Shown: positions 53,926-63,257 of the stretch, piece by piece
How the letters are laid out: each line of letters begins with the position of its first letter
How positions within the stretch are numbered: the first letter of the stretch is position 1
From: Citrobacter enshiensis
GTDB taxonomy: Bacteria > Pseudomonadota > Gammaproteobacteria > Enterobacterales > Enterobacteriaceae
Reading direction: 5' to 3'
Assembly (NCBI RefSeq): GCF_029338175.1
Contig: NZ_CP119862.1
Location: 4,124,839 to 4,188,838 of the forward strand
DNA length: 64,000 nt
Made by a program: the position numbers and the translations under genes
The notes under the pieces: generated by a model
Told to the model about the DNA's origin: nothing
What the model saw: the letters and a program-made list of their open reading frames with translations, nothing else
Databases searched by the model: none

Positions 53926-54381
53926 GCCGGATGGCGCTGCGCTTATCCGGCCTACAACGCATCCCGCTGGCCGGATAGGGCAAACAGCAGTAGCGAACCG
54001 TAGGCCGGATAAGGCATCGCCGCCATCCGGCAAACAGCAGTACCGAACCGTAGGCCGGATAAGGCATCGCCGCCATCCGACAAACAGCAGTAGCGAACCG
54101 TAGGCCGGATAAGGCATCGCCGCCATCCGGCAAACAGCAGTACCGAACCGTAGGCCGGATAAGGCATCGCCGCCATCCGGCAAACAGCAGTACCGAACCG
54201 TAGGCCGGATAAGGCATCGCCGCCATCCGGCAAACAGCAGTACCGAACCGTAGGCCGGATAAGGCATCGCCGCCATCCGGCAAACAGCAGTACCGAACCG
54301 CTGGCCGGATAGGGCATAGCCGCCATCCGGCAAACAGCAGTACCAAAACACAGGCCGGATAAGGCATTAGCCCCCTCCGGC
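53926..54381. repeat. 50-bp tandem array of REP units between hpaI and hpaX
   Basis: A leading REP (53926-53951) and a shortened unit precede seven consecutive 50-bp units starting at 54000, 54050, 54100, 54150, 54200, 54250 and 54300, with a partial eighth at 54350. Each unit has stem arms GCCGGAT/ATCCGGC and a spacer near CAAACAGCAGTACCGAACC. The period is exactly 50 bp. Unit differences are single bases, except the more diverged last two. ORFs across it are artefacts of the repeat. Confidence 0.95.
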
Positions 54382-54426
54382 ACAACCTATGTCGTACCCT
54401 ACAAAATTCCCATTAGAGGAAAAACA

Positions 54427-55803
54427 ATGAGCGACACCTCATCTGCAATCCCTGAGAAACAAAACCCTGCCAGTCAGCATAAACAACTGACGGCGCAGCA
54501 ACAGTCGGTGATCAATAAGCTGTTCCGCCGTCTGATCGTGTTTCTGTTCGTGCTGTTTATTTTTTCATTCCTCGATCGCATCAACATCGGCTTTGCCGGA
54601 CTCACGATGGGCCGCGATCTGGGGCTAAACGCCACCATGTTCGGTCTGGCGACCACCCTGTTTTACGCCGCGTACGTTATTTTCGGTATTCCCAGCAACA
54701 TCATGCTCAGCATCGTCGGCGCTCGCCGCTGGATTGCGACCATTATGGTGCTGTGGGGAATTGCCTCCACCGCGACCCTGTTTGCCACCGGGCCGAACAG
54801 CCTGTACATACTACGTATTCTGGTCGGCATCACCGAGGCCGGTTTTTTACCGGGCATTCTGCTCTATTTAACCTACTGGTTTCCGGCGTTTTTCCGCGCC
54901 CGCGCCAACGCCCTGTTTATGATCGCCATGCCCGTCACGACGGCGCTCGGCTCGATTGTCTCCGGCTATATTCTGGCGATGGACGGCCTGTTTGACCTTC
55001 GCGGCTGGCAGTGGTTGTTCCTGCTGGAAGGGTTCCCGTCGGTCCTGCTGGGCGTCCTGGTCTGGTTCTGGCTGGACGACTCCCCGTCGAAGGCCAAATG
55101 GCTCACCGCAGAAGACAAAAAATGCCTGCAAGAGATGATGGACAACGACCGACTGACGCTGGTGCAGCCGGAAGGCGCCGTGAGTCATCACGCCATGCAA
55201 CAGCGCAGCCTGTGGCGCGAAATCTTCACTCCGATTGTGATGATGTACACGCTGGCTTACTTCTGCCTGACCAATACCCTCAGCGCGATTGGCATCTGGA
55301 CGCCGCAGATCCTGCAAAGTTTTAATCAGGGCAGCAGCAACATTACGATCGGGCTGCTGGCCGCCATTCCGCAGGTGTGTACTATTTTCGGGATGATCTT
55401 CTGGAGCCGCCATTCGGACAGCCGTCAGGAGCGCAAGCACCACACCGCCCTGCCGTATCTCTTCGCTGCGGCGGGCTGGCTACTGGCCTCCGCCACCGAT
55501 AACAATCTGCTCCAGATGCTGGGGATCGTCATGGCCTCTACCGGATCGTTCTGCGCCATGGCCATTTTCTGGACCACGCCGGATCAGTCGATCAGTCTGC
55601 GTGCGAGAGCGATCGGGATTGCGGTGATCAACGCCACGGGTAATATTGGATCGGCGCTCAGCCCCTTTATGATCGGCTGGCTGAAAGATGTCACCGGCAG
55701 CTTTAACAGCGGATTGTGGTTTGTCGCCTCGCTGCTGGTTGTCGGCGCCGTCATTGTCTGGTTAATTCCCATGCAGTCATCGCGCCCGCGCGCCACCCCG
55801 TAA
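54427..55803 (+). CDS. hpaX: 4-hydroxyphenylacetate permease HpaX
   Basis: 458 aa, intact, 12 membrane spans, major facilitator superfamily (anion:cation symporter type). Conserved segments include FLDRINIGFAGLTMGRDLGL, the intracellular loop YLTYWFPAFFRARANALFM and FWTTPDQSISLRARAIGIAVINATGNIGSALSP. Takes up 4-hydroxyphenylacetate for the cluster. The ATG at 54427 follows AGAGGA; hpaA follows after 9 nt. Confidence 0.94.
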   Translation: MSDTSSAIPEKQNPASQHKQLTAQQQSVINKLFRRLIVFLFVLFIFSFLDRINIGFAGLTMGRDLGLNATMFGLATTLFYAAYVIFGIPSNIMLSIVGARRWIATIMVLWGIASTATLFATGPNSLYILRILVGITEAGFLPGILLYLTYWFPAFFRARANALFMIAMPVTTALGSIVSGYILAMDGLFDLRGWQWLFLLEGFPSVLLGVLVWFWLDDSPSKAKWLTAEDKKCLQEMMDNDRLTLVQPEGAVSHHAMQQRSLWREIFTPIVMMYTLAYFCLTNTLSAIGIWTPQILQSFNQGSSNITIGLLAAIPQVCTIFGMIFWSRHSDSRQERKHHTALPYLFAAAGWLLASATDNNLLQMLGIVMASTGSFCAMAIFWTTPDQSISLRARAIGIAVINATGNIGSALSPFMIGWLKDVTGSFNSGLWFVASLLVVGAVIVWLIPMQSSRPRATP

Positions 55804-55812
55804 GGAGCGAGT

Positions 55813-56703
55813 ATGTGCCAGAGTTCGATCGCCAATATCGACATCAGCAAAGAGTATGACGAAAGCCTCGGCAGCGACGATGTGCATTACCAGTCATTCG
55901 CCCGCATGGCGGCGTTTTTTGGCCGGGATATGCAGGCGCATCGCCACGACCAGTTCTTTCAGATGCACTTTCTTGATACCGGGCAGATCGAACTCCAGCT
56001 CGACGATCACCGCTATTCGGTACAAGCGCCGCTGTTTGTCCTGACGCCGCCCTCGGTACCGCATGCGTTTATTACCGAATCAGACAGTGACGGTCACGTG
56101 CTAACGGTGCGGGAAGCGCTGATCTGGCCGCTGTTAGAGGTGCTTTACCCCGGCACGCGGGAGACATTCGGCCTGCCGGGGATTTGCCTTTCGCTGGCGG
56201 ACAAACCGGATGAACTCGCGGCGCTGGCCCATTACTGGCGGCTGATTGAGCGGGAATCGACTGAACAACTGCCCGGGTGCGAACACACGCTGGTACTTTT
56301 GGCGCAGGCGGTCTTCACCCTGCTGCTGCGTAACGCCAAACTCGATGACCATGCGGCAAGCGGGATGCGCGGCGAACTGAAGCTGTTCCAGCGTTTCACC
56401 CAGTTGATCGACACCCACTTCCACCAGCACTGGAGCGTGCCGGACTATGCCAGCGAGCTGCATCTGACGGAGTCCCGCCTGACCGATATCTGTCGCCGTT
56501 TCGCCAACCGCCCCCCTAAACGCCTGATCTTCGACCGGCAATTGCGCGAGGCCAAACGGCTGCTGCTCTTTTCTGACAGCGCGGTCAATGAGATCGCCTG
56601 GCAACTGGGGTTTAAAGATCCTGCCTATTTCGCCCGCTTCTTTAATCGGCTGGTGGGATGTTCGCCGAGTGCGTACCGGGCAAGTAAAGTACCCGTATCA
56701 TGA
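55813..56703 (+). CDS. hpaA: AraC-family activator HpaA
   Basis: 296 aa, intact. An N-terminal cupin-like ligand domain (MQAHRHDQFFQMHFLDTGQIELQLDDHRYSVQAPLFVLTPPSVPHAF) is followed by a C-terminal HTH pair (WSVPDYASELHLTESRLTDICRRFANRPPKRLI; AVNEIAWQLGFKDPAYFARFFNRLVGCSPSAYR). It activates hpaBC in response to hydroxyphenylacetates. It overlaps no neighbour; 220 bp with the hpaB promoter follow. Confidence 0.95.
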   Translation: MCQSSIANIDISKEYDESLGSDDVHYQSFARMAAFFGRDMQAHRHDQFFQMHFLDTGQIELQLDDHRYSVQAPLFVLTPPSVPHAFITESDSDGHVLTVREALIWPLLEVLYPGTRETFGLPGICLSLADKPDELAALAHYWRLIERESTEQLPGCEHTLVLLAQAVFTLLLRNAKLDDHAASGMRGELKLFQRFTQLIDTHFHQHWSVPDYASELHLTESRLTDICRRFANRPPKRLIFDRQLREAKRLLLFSDSAVNEIAWQLGFKDPAYFARFFNRLVGCSPSAYRASKVPVS

Positions 56704-56923
56704 ATTTCCGGCGGGTAAGCGCAGCGCCGCCCGCCAAAAAGCCGCACAGATCACAAAACGCAATCCCGTCTGAAAAGTACCTGCCGTTGTCGCAATCGTC
56801 CCTTCACGCCATCGTCTTATCACGCTTCAATTAAACAACAAAAACAAAACATAAATTTAACATTAAAGCCTAAGACGCCCGCTGGCGCAGGCTTTCCATC
56901 CGATACGAAAAGAGAGTCTGACT

Positions 56924-58486
56924 ATGAAACCTGAAGATTTCCGCGCTGACGCCAAACGCCCCTTAACCGGTGAAGAGTACTTAAAAAGTCTGCAGGACGG
57001 CCGCGAGATCTACATCTACGGTGAACGCGTGAAAGACGTCACCACGCATCCGGCGTTTCGCAACGCGGCGGCTTCCGTTGCCCAACTCTATGACGCACTG
57101 CACAAACCTGAGATGCAGGACGCCCTCTGCTGGGGCACCGACACCGGCAGCGGCGGCTACACCCACAAATTCTTTCGCGTGGCGAAAAGCGCCAACGATC
57201 TGCGCCAGCAGCGTGACGCCATCGCTGAGTGGTCCCGTCTGAGCTACGGCTGGATGGGACGTACGCCGGATTACAAAGCCGCTTTTGGCTGCGCGCTGGG
57301 GGCGAATCCGGCGTTTTACGGTCAGTTTGAGCAGAACGCCCGCAACTGGTACACCCGCATTCAGGAAACCGGACTCTACTTTAACCACGCCATCGTCAAC
57401 CCGCCGATTGACCGCCACAAACCGGCCGACGAAGTGAAAGACGTCTACATCAAACTGGAAAAAGAGACCGACGCCGGGATCATCGTCAGCGGCGCGAAAG
57501 TGGTAGCGACCAACTCGGCGCTGACCCACTACAACATGATCGGCTTTGGCTCTGCGCAGGTGATGGGCGAAAACCCGGACTTCGCACTGATGTTCGTCGC
57601 CCCAATGGATGCCGACGGGGTGAAACTGATTTCCCGCGCCTCTTATGAATTGGTGGCAGGCGCGACCGGTTCTCCGTATGACTACCCGCTCTCCAGCCGT
57701 TTTGACGAGAACGATGCCATTCTGGTGATGGATAAGGTGCTGATCCCGTGGGAAAACGTGCTGATCTACCGCGATTTTGATCGCTGTCGTCGCTGGACGA
57801 TGGAAGGCGGTTTCGCCCGCATGTATCCGTTGCAGGCGTGTGTGCGTCTGGCGGTCAAACTCGACTTTATCACCGCGTTACTGAAAAAATCGCTCGAATG
57901 TACCGGCACAGCGGAGTTCCGTGGCGTGCAGGCCGATCTGGGGGAAGTCGTGGCCTGGCGTAACATGTTCTGGGCGCTGAGCGACTCCATGTGTTCTGAA
58001 GCGACGCCGTGGGTCAACGGTGCCTGGCTGCCGGATCACGCGGCGCTGCAAACCTACCGCGTGATGGCGCCGATGGCCTATGCGAAGATCAAAAACATTA
58101 TTGAGCGTAACGTCACCAGCGGTCTGATCTATCTGCCTTCCAGCGCGCGTGATCTGAATAATCCACAGATCGATCAGTATCTGGCAAAATACGTGCGCGG
58201 CTCCAACGGGATGGATCACGTTGAACGCATTAAGATTTTAAAACTGATGTGGGACGCCATCGGCAGCGAATTTGGTGGACGCCACGAGTTATATGAAATC
58301 AACTACTCCGGTAGCCAGGACGAGATCCGCCTGCAGTGTCTGCGTCAGGCGCAGACCTCCGGCAACATGGACAAAATGATGGCGATGGTTGACCGCTGCC
58401 TGTCTGAATACGACCAGAACGGCTGGACGGTGCCACACCTGCACAACAACAACGATATCAACCTGCTGGATACGCTGCTGAAATAA
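56924..58486 (+). CDS. hpaB: 4-hydroxyphenylacetate 3-monooxygenase, oxygenase component HpaB
   Basis: 520 aa, intact. The FADH2-using hydroxylase converts 4-hydroxyphenylacetate to 3,4-dihydroxyphenylacetate. It starts MKPEDFRADAKRPLTGEEYLKSLQDGREIYIYGERVKDVTTHPAFRN; the substrate/flavin region TGSPYDYPLSSRFDENDAILVMDKVLIPWENVLIYRD and IYLPSSARDLNNPQIDQYL are conserved. 17 nt upstream of hpaC, same operon. Confidence 0.97.
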   Translation: MKPEDFRADAKRPLTGEEYLKSLQDGREIYIYGERVKDVTTHPAFRNAAASVAQLYDALHKPEMQDALCWGTDTGSGGYTHKFFRVAKSANDLRQQRDAIAEWSRLSYGWMGRTPDYKAAFGCALGANPAFYGQFEQNARNWYTRIQETGLYFNHAIVNPPIDRHKPADEVKDVYIKLEKETDAGIIVSGAKVVATNSALTHYNMIGFGSAQVMGENPDFALMFVAPMDADGVKLISRASYELVAGATGSPYDYPLSSRFDENDAILVMDKVLIPWENVLIYRDFDRCRRWTMEGGFARMYPLQACVRLAVKLDFITALLKKSLECTGTAEFRGVQADLGEVVAWRNMFWALSDSMCSEATPWVNGAWLPDHAALQTYRVMAPMAYAKIKNIIERNVTSGLIYLPSSARDLNNPQIDQYLAKYVRGSNGMDHVERIKILKLMWDAIGSEFGGRHELYEINYSGSQDEIRLQCLRQAQTSGNMDKMMAMVDRCLSEYDQNGWTVPHLHNNNDINLLDTLLK

Positions 58487-58503
58487 CGCAGTCGGAGGTC
58501 AAA

Positions 58504-59016
58504 ATGCAATTAGATGAACAACGTCTGCGTTTTCGTGATGCGATGGCTAGCCTGTCGGCGGCGGTCAATATTGTGACCACCGAAGGCGACGGCGGACGCT
58601 GCGGGATCACCGCGACCGCCGTGTGCTCGGTGACCGATACGCCACCGTCAGTGATGGTCTGCCTTAACGCCAACAGCGCTATGAATCCAGTGTTTCAGGA
58701 CAACGGTAAGCTGTGCGTCAACGTGCTGAACCACGAGCAGGAACTGATGGCGCGCCACTTCGCCGGCATGACCGGAATGGCGATGGACGAACGTTTCAAC
58801 CTCTCCTGCTGGCAAAAAGGGCCGCTGGCGCAACCGGTGCTGAAAGGCGCGCTGGCCAGCCTTGAAGGGGAGATCCGCGATGTGCAGGCGATTGGCACGC
58901 ATCTGGTTTATCTGGTTGAGATCAAAAATATTATCCTGGGCGAGGACGGTCACGGTCTGATCTACTTCAAGCGTCGTTTCCATCCGGTGATGACGGAAAT
59001 GGAAACCACCGTCTAA
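58504..59016 (+). CDS. hpaC: flavin reductase HpaC
   Basis: 170 aa, intact. It supplies reduced FAD to HpaB from NADH. Flavin-reductase-like domain: RFRDAMASLSAAVNIVTTEGDGGRCGITATAVCSVTDTPPSVMVCLNANSAMN, then CVNVLNHEQELMARHFAG. Last gene of the hpa cluster. Confidence 0.97.
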   Translation: MQLDEQRLRFRDAMASLSAAVNIVTTEGDGGRCGITATAVCSVTDTPPSVMVCLNANSAMNPVFQDNGKLCVNVLNHEQELMARHFAGMTGMAMDERFNLSCWQKGPLAQPVLKGALASLEGEIRDVQAIGTHLVYLVEIKNIILGEDGHGLIYFKRRFHPVMTEMETTV

Positions 59017-59060
59017 TCCTGTGATACCCAGCGGGCGGCAGCGCTGTCGCTCGCTTTCAT

Positions 59061-59076
59061 TGTGACCTCAATCACA
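59061..59076. promoter_or_regulatory. CRP site upstream of btsT
   Basis: TGTGACCTCAATCACA has perfect TGTGA/TCACA arms with a 6-bp spacer, 212 bp before the btsT start. btsT (yjiY) is reported as cAMP-CRP dependent in E. coli, from memory. Confidence 0.8.
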
Positions 59077-59084
59077 CAATTTCC

Positions 59085-59152
59085 ACCGCTTACGCCCTCT
59101 CTTTACCGCTCGCTGACACTCCTGACCGCTTAAGCTGACATATAACCACTCG
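59085..59152 (+). promoter_or_regulatory. four phased direct repeats, candidate BtsR sites, before btsT
   Basis: ACCGCTTA (59085), ACCGCTCG (59105), ACCGCTTA (59125) and ACCACTCG (59145) repeat at exactly 20-bp intervals. They match the known BtsR (YehT) motif ACC(G/A)CT(C/T)A, of which two copies are described at the E. coli yjiY promoter. Confidence 0.8.
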
Positions 59153-59287
59153 CCTATTTACCTTACTTTACGCGCGCGTTTCTCTGGCAAGATCGTCCCC
59201 AGCATAACAGTCATATACCTCCTCAAACACACACTTGAACCCAAACGGCTTCGGCCAATTATTAATCTAAAGAAACCAGGTTTTACT

Positions 59288-61438
59288 ATGGATACCAAAA
59301 AGATATTCAAGCACATACCCTGGGTGATTCTCGGAATCATCGGGGCATTCTGCCTCTCGGTAGTGGCATTACGTCGGGGCGAGCACATCAGCGCCCTGTG
59401 GATTGTGGTCGCTTCCGTCTCTGTGTATCTGGTAGCTTACCGCTACTACAGTCTGTACATCGCTCAAAAGGTGATGAAACTCGACCCGACGCGTTCCACG
59501 CCGGCGGTCATCAATAACGACGGCCTGAACTATGTGCCGACCAACCGCTACGTGCTGTTCGGTCACCACTTCGCCGCTATCGCCGGTGCCGGTCCGCTGG
59601 TGGGTCCGGTTCTGGCCGCACAGATGGGCTACCTGCCGGGTACGCTGTGGCTGCTGGCGGGCGTAGTGCTGGCGGGTGCGGTACAGGACTTCATGGTGCT
59701 GTTCATCTCGACCCGCCGCAACGGTGCTTCTCTGGGTGAGATGATCAAAGAAGAGATGGGCCGCGTGCCGGGCACCATTGCCCTGTTCGGTTGCTTCTTA
59801 ATCATGATCATCATCCTCGCGGTACTGGCGTTGATCGTGGTAAAAGCGCTGGCCGAAAGCCCGTGGGGTGTCTTCACCGTTTGCTCTACTGTACCTATCG
59901 CGCTGTTCATGGGGATCTACATGCGATTCCTGCGCCCGGGTCGTGTAGGCGAAGTGTCAGTGATTGGTATCGTGCTGCTGATTGCCTCGATTTACTTCGG
60001 TGGCGTGATTGCCCACGACCCGTACTGGGGCCCGGCGCTGACCTTTAAAGACACCACCATCACCTTCGCACTGATCGGCTACGCGTTTATCTCCGCGCTG
60101 CTGCCGGTATGGCTGATTCTGGCCCCGCGTGACTACCTGGCAACGTTCCTGAAAATCGGCGTTATCGTCGGTCTGGCGATCGGTATCGTGATCATCAACC
60201 CGGAACTGAAAATGCCAGCCGTGACCCAGTACATTGACGGTACCGGTCCACTGTGGAAAGGCGCGCTGTTCCCGTTCCTGTTTATCACCATCGCCTGTGG
60301 TGCCGTCTCTGGCTTCCACGCGCTGATTGCTTCCGGCACCACGCCGAAGCTGATGGCCAACGAAACCGACGCCCGCTTTATCGGTTACGGCGCGATGCTG
60401 ATGGAATCCTTCGTTGCGATTATGGCGCTGGTTGCCGCGTCCATCATCGAACCGGGCCTCTACTTCGCGATGAACACGCCACCTGCGGGCCTTGGCATCA
60501 CCATGCCGAACCTGCATGAAATGGGTGGTGACAACGCACCGCTGATTATGGCGCAGTTGAAAGACGTGACGGCACACGCCGCCGCAACCGTCAGCTCCTG
60601 GGGCTTCGTGATTTCGCCTGAGCAGATCCTGCAAACCGCGAAAGACATCGGCGAACCGTCCGTTCTGAACCGCGCAGGTGGCGCACCGACGCTGGCTGTG
60701 GGTATCGCACATGTATTCCACAAAGTGCTGCCGATGGCGGATATGGGCTTCTGGTACCACTTCGGGATCCTGTTCGAAGCGCTGTTCATCCTGACCGCGC
60801 TGGACGCCGGTACCCGTGCTGGCCGCTTTATGCTGCAAGATTTGCTCGGTAACTTCGTGCCGTTCCTGAAGAAAACCGACTCTCTGGTCGCCGGTGTGCT
60901 GGGTACTGCAGGCTGTGTCGGTCTGTGGGGCTACCTGCTGTATCAGGGCGTGGTTGATCCGCTGGGCGGCGTTAAGAGCCTGTGGCCGCTGTTCGGTATC
61001 TCTAACCAGATGCTGGCCGCTGTGGCGCTGGTTCTGGGCACCGTGGTGCTGATTAAAATGCAGCGCACCAAATACATCTGGGTTACCGTTGTTCCGGCAT
61101 CATGGTTGCTTCTCTGCACCACCTGGGCGCTGGGTCTGAAACTGTTCAGCACCAACCCGCAGATGGAAGGCTTCTTCTTCATGGCTAACCAGTACAAAGA
61201 GAAGATTGCGAATGGCGGTGAACTGACTGCACAGCAGATTGCCAACATGAACCATATCGTGGTGAACAACTACACCAACGCGGGTTTGAGTATTCTGTTC
61301 CTGGTCGTGGTGTACAGCATCATCTTCTACGGTATCAAAACCTGGATGAACGTGCGTAACGTCGACGGTCGTACCGACAAAGAAACTCCGTACGTTCCGG
61401 TACCGGAAGGCGGCGTGAAGACTTCTTCACACCACTAA
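59288..61438 (+). CDS. btsT: pyruvate/H+ symporter BtsT (YjiY)
   Basis: 716 aa, intact, CstA family with about 16-18 membrane spans. Family segments include NRYVLFGHHFAAIAGAGPLVGPVLAAQMGYLPG and GTRAGRFMLQDLLGNF. BtsT imports pyruvate when the BtsS-BtsR two-component system senses it. The ATG at 59288 follows AAGAAACC. yjiX and yjiA follow on the same strand after a REP pair. Confidence 0.96.
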   Translation: MDTKKIFKHIPWVILGIIGAFCLSVVALRRGEHISALWIVVASVSVYLVAYRYYSLYIAQKVMKLDPTRSTPAVINNDGLNYVPTNRYVLFGHHFAAIAGAGPLVGPVLAAQMGYLPGTLWLLAGVVLAGAVQDFMVLFISTRRNGASLGEMIKEEMGRVPGTIALFGCFLIMIIILAVLALIVVKALAESPWGVFTVCSTVPIALFMGIYMRFLRPGRVGEVSVIGIVLLIASIYFGGVIAHDPYWGPALTFKDTTITFALIGYAFISALLPVWLILAPRDYLATFLKIGVIVGLAIGIVIINPELKMPAVTQYIDGTGPLWKGALFPFLFITIACGAVSGFHALIASGTTPKLMANETDARFIGYGAMLMESFVAIMALVAASIIEPGLYFAMNTPPAGLGITMPNLHEMGGDNAPLIMAQLKDVTAHAAATVSSWGFVISPEQILQTAKDIGEPSVLNRAGGAPTLAVGIAHVFHKVLPMADMGFWYHFGILFEALFILTALDAGTRAGRFMLQDLLGNFVPFLKKTDSLVAGVLGTAGCVGLWGYLLYQGVVDPLGGVKSLWPLFGISNQMLAAVALVLGTVVLIKMQRTKYIWVTVVPASWLLLCTTWALGLKLFSTNPQMEGFFFMANQYKEKIANGGELTAQQIANMNHIVVNNYTNAGLSILFLVVVYSIIFYGIKTWMNVRNVDGRTDKETPYVPVPEGGVKTSSHH

Positions 61439-61446
61439 AAACGAAT

Positions 61447-61523
61447 GCCGGATGAGCGAAGCGTCATCCGGCCTACAGAATGCAGTTAACGTAGGCCGGA
61501 TAAGGCGAATGCCGCTATCCGGC
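61447..61523. repeat. REP pair between btsT and yjiX
   Basis: Arms TGCCGGATGA/TCATCCGGC (61446-61472) and GCCGGATA/TATCCGGC (61495-61523) face each other, forming a BIME-type pair. Confidence 0.85.
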
Positions 61524-61547
61524 TTTATTCATTAACGGGACGGTATA

Positions 61548-61742
61548 ATGTTTGGTACTTTAGGTCAGGCAAAAAAATATCTCGGTCAGGCGGCGAAGAT
61601 GTTGATTGGCATTCCGGACTACGACAACTACGTCGAGCACATGAAGACCAACCATCCAGACCAGCCCTACATGACTTACGAAGAATTCTTCCGCGAGCGC
61701 CAGGAAGCCCGCTACGGCAGCGGCGGAAGCAGTTGCTGTTAG
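61548..61742 (+). CDS. yjiX: YjiX, YbdD/YjiX family small protein
   Basis: 64 aa, intact ([57 protein letters not shown], ending in SSCC). The paralogue YbdD accompanies CstA, so YjiX is probably an accessory of BtsT. The Cys pair at the C-terminus is typical of the family. 12 nt before yjiA. Confidence 0.94.
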   Translation: MFGTLGQAKKYLGQAAKMLIGIPDYDNYVEHMKTNHPDQPYMTYEEFFRERQEARYGSGGSSCC

Positions 61743-61754
61743 AAGGAGAAATGA

Positions 61755-62711
61755 ATGACCCCGATTGCAGTTACCCTACTCACCGGTTTTCTTGGCGCCG
61801 GTAAAACCACGCTGCTGCGCCATATTCTCAACGAACAGCACGGCTACAAAATTGCCGTTATCGAAAACGAATTCGGCGAAGTTTCCGTTGACGATCAGCT
61901 GATTGGCGATCGCGCCACCCAGATCAAAACCCTCACCAACGGCTGTATCTGCTGCACCCGCTCCAGCGAGCTGGAAGACGCGCTGTTAGACCTGCTCGAC
62001 AACCTCGACAAGGGCAACATCCAGTTCGACCGTCTGGTGATTGAATGTACCGGCATGGCCGATCCCGGCCCGATTATTCAGACCTTTTTCTCACATGAAG
62101 TGCTGTGCGAACGCTACCTGCTGGACGGCGTGATTGCGCTGGTCGATGCAGTCCATGCCGACGAGCAGATGAACCAGTTCACCATCGCCCAGTCGCAGAT
62201 TGGCTACGCTGACCGCATCCTGCTGACCAAAACCGATGTGGCGGGTGAAAGCGAAAAACTGCGTGAGCGCCTGGCGCGCATCAACGCCCGCGCCCCGGTT
62301 TACACCGTTACCCACGGCAATATCGACCTCTCCCTGCTGTTCAACACCAACGGCTTTATGCTGGAAGAGAACGTGGTCAGCGCCACACCGCGTTTCCACT
62401 TTATCGCCGACAAGCAGAACGATATTTCATCGATTGTGGTGGACCTGGATTACCCGGTCGACATCAGCGACGTTTCCCGCGTGATGGAAAACCTGCTGCT
62501 GGAATCTGCCGACAAGCTGCTGCGCTACAAAGGAATGCTGTGGATCGACGGCGAGCCAAACCGCCTGCTATTCCAGGGCGTGCAACGCCTCTACAGCGCC
62601 GACTGGGACCGCCCGTGGGGCGACGAACAGCCGCACAGCACGCTGGTATTTATCGGGATTCAACTCCCCGAAGAAGAGATAAGGGCGGCGTTTGCGGGGC
62701 TGAAGAAGTAA
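61755..62711 (+). CDS. yjiA: YjiA, G3E-family P-loop GTPase/metal chaperone
   Basis: 318 aa, intact. Walker A is LLTGFLGAGKTTLLRH, followed by ENEFGEVSVDD and the metal-binding NGCICCTRSSELEDAL (CxCC), with a Walker-type LLTKTD for guanine. COG0523 subfamily; E. coli YjiA binds zinc and cobalt. Client protein not established. Third gene of btsT-yjiX-yjiA. Confidence 0.95.
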   Translation: MTPIAVTLLTGFLGAGKTTLLRHILNEQHGYKIAVIENEFGEVSVDDQLIGDRATQIKTLTNGCICCTRSSELEDALLDLLDNLDKGNIQFDRLVIECTGMADPGPIIQTFFSHEVLCERYLLDGVIALVDAVHADEQMNQFTIAQSQIGYADRILLTKTDVAGESEKLRERLARINARAPVYTVTHGNIDLSLLFNTNGFMLEENVVSATPRFHFIADKQNDISSIVVDLDYPVDISDVSRVMENLLLESADKLLRYKGMLWIDGEPNRLLFQGVQRLYSADWDRPWGDEQPHSTLVFIGIQLPEEEIRAAFAGLKK

Positions 62712-62722
62712 ACCATCCTGAT

Positions 62723-62792
62723 GCCCGATGGCGCTATGCTTATCGGGCCGGTGCCGATTTGTAAGCCGGATAAGGCGTAGCCGCCATCCGGC
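62723..62792. repeat. REP pair between yjiA and brnA
   Basis: GCCCGAT/ATCGGGC (62723-62748) and GCCGGAT/ATCCGGC (62765-62792) lie between the convergent genes. Confidence 0.85.
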
Positions 62793-62815
62793 AGATACAG
62801 GTCAGCACAGACACG

Positions 62816-63118
62816 CTATTTCTTGTTTTGCTCCCGCAGCATGGCTTCGCGCAAAATCGCATTAAGCCGCGTCTGATACCCTTTCCCCGGACGTTTCAGC
62901 CACTCCATGACATCAGCATCAATACGCACAGAGGCTTGCATTTTCAATGGGCGAAAAAATCTCCCCCGCTCCGCGTCAGACCATGCGTCATCACCAGATG
63001 AAGGAATGTCGCTGTAATCAATTTCATCATCCGGTTTATTCGCCAGCACCTTAAGTTCAGCCGCATGCTGAGCACTGAGCGCGGATACGCTGCCGCGTTT
63101 ATGTTTAACCATGCTCAT
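62816..63118 (-). CDS. brnA: BrnA-type antitoxin
   Basis: 100 aa, intact, from the ATG at 63118 (MSMVKHKRGSVSALSAQHAAELKVLANKPDDEIDYSDIP) after GAGAGGAAT; the longer in-frame ORF runs back through the brnT remnant. The N-terminal half neutralises the toxin in known BrnTA pairs; the C-terminal ribbon-helix-helix (FFRPLKMQASVRIDADVMEWLKRPGKGYQTRLNAILREAMLRE) binds the promoter. It overlaps the brnT 3' end by 14 nt. Confidence 0.9.
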   Translation of the reverse strand: MSMVKHKRGSVSALSAQHAAELKVLANKPDDEIDYSDIPSSGDDAWSDAERGRFFRPLKMQASVRIDADVMEWLKRPGKGYQTRLNAILREAMLREQNKK

Positions 63119-63257
63119 AACGATTCCTCTCTTTACTGTCTGCCTTTCGGGCGCTAATGATCCGAATGACTTCGCTGCCACTTTCAAAACGAACGGTGTG
63201 GGCGACAAGAATGACAATAATCCCATGTACCAACCCGAGGGTTTGCCAGCGGCGGTA
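63105..63257 (-). pseudogene. brnT: brnT toxin remnant (N-terminal half missing)
   Basis: The C-terminal 50 codons of a BrnT ribonuclease are clear: YRRWQTLGLVHGIIVILVAH, then TVRFESGSEVIRIISARKADSKERNRYEHG, TAA at 63105. Normal BrnT is about 93 aa. Upstream of 63257 the frame contains no MxFEWDxxK.. N-terminal and catalytic residues; an AT-rich sequence with a repeated CTTTTTTAC block replaces it. No start codon with a ribosome site precedes the remnant, so it is likely inactive, unless a frameshift hides a divergent N-terminus. Confidence 0.75.

Noticed and set aside
54000-54381. CRISPR array, because of regular repeats
   Set aside because: The whole 50-bp unit is repeated, including the part that would be spacer, and each unit is a REP palindrome. 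There are no unique spacers or cas genes.
53638-54385. Large minus-strand ORFs with repeated CCLPDGGDALSGLRFGTAV segments, resembling a cysteine-rich repeat protein
   Set aside because: They are translations of the 50-bp REP array in different frames. Fifty is not a multiple of three, so all frames cycle, and no ribosome site or family match is visible.
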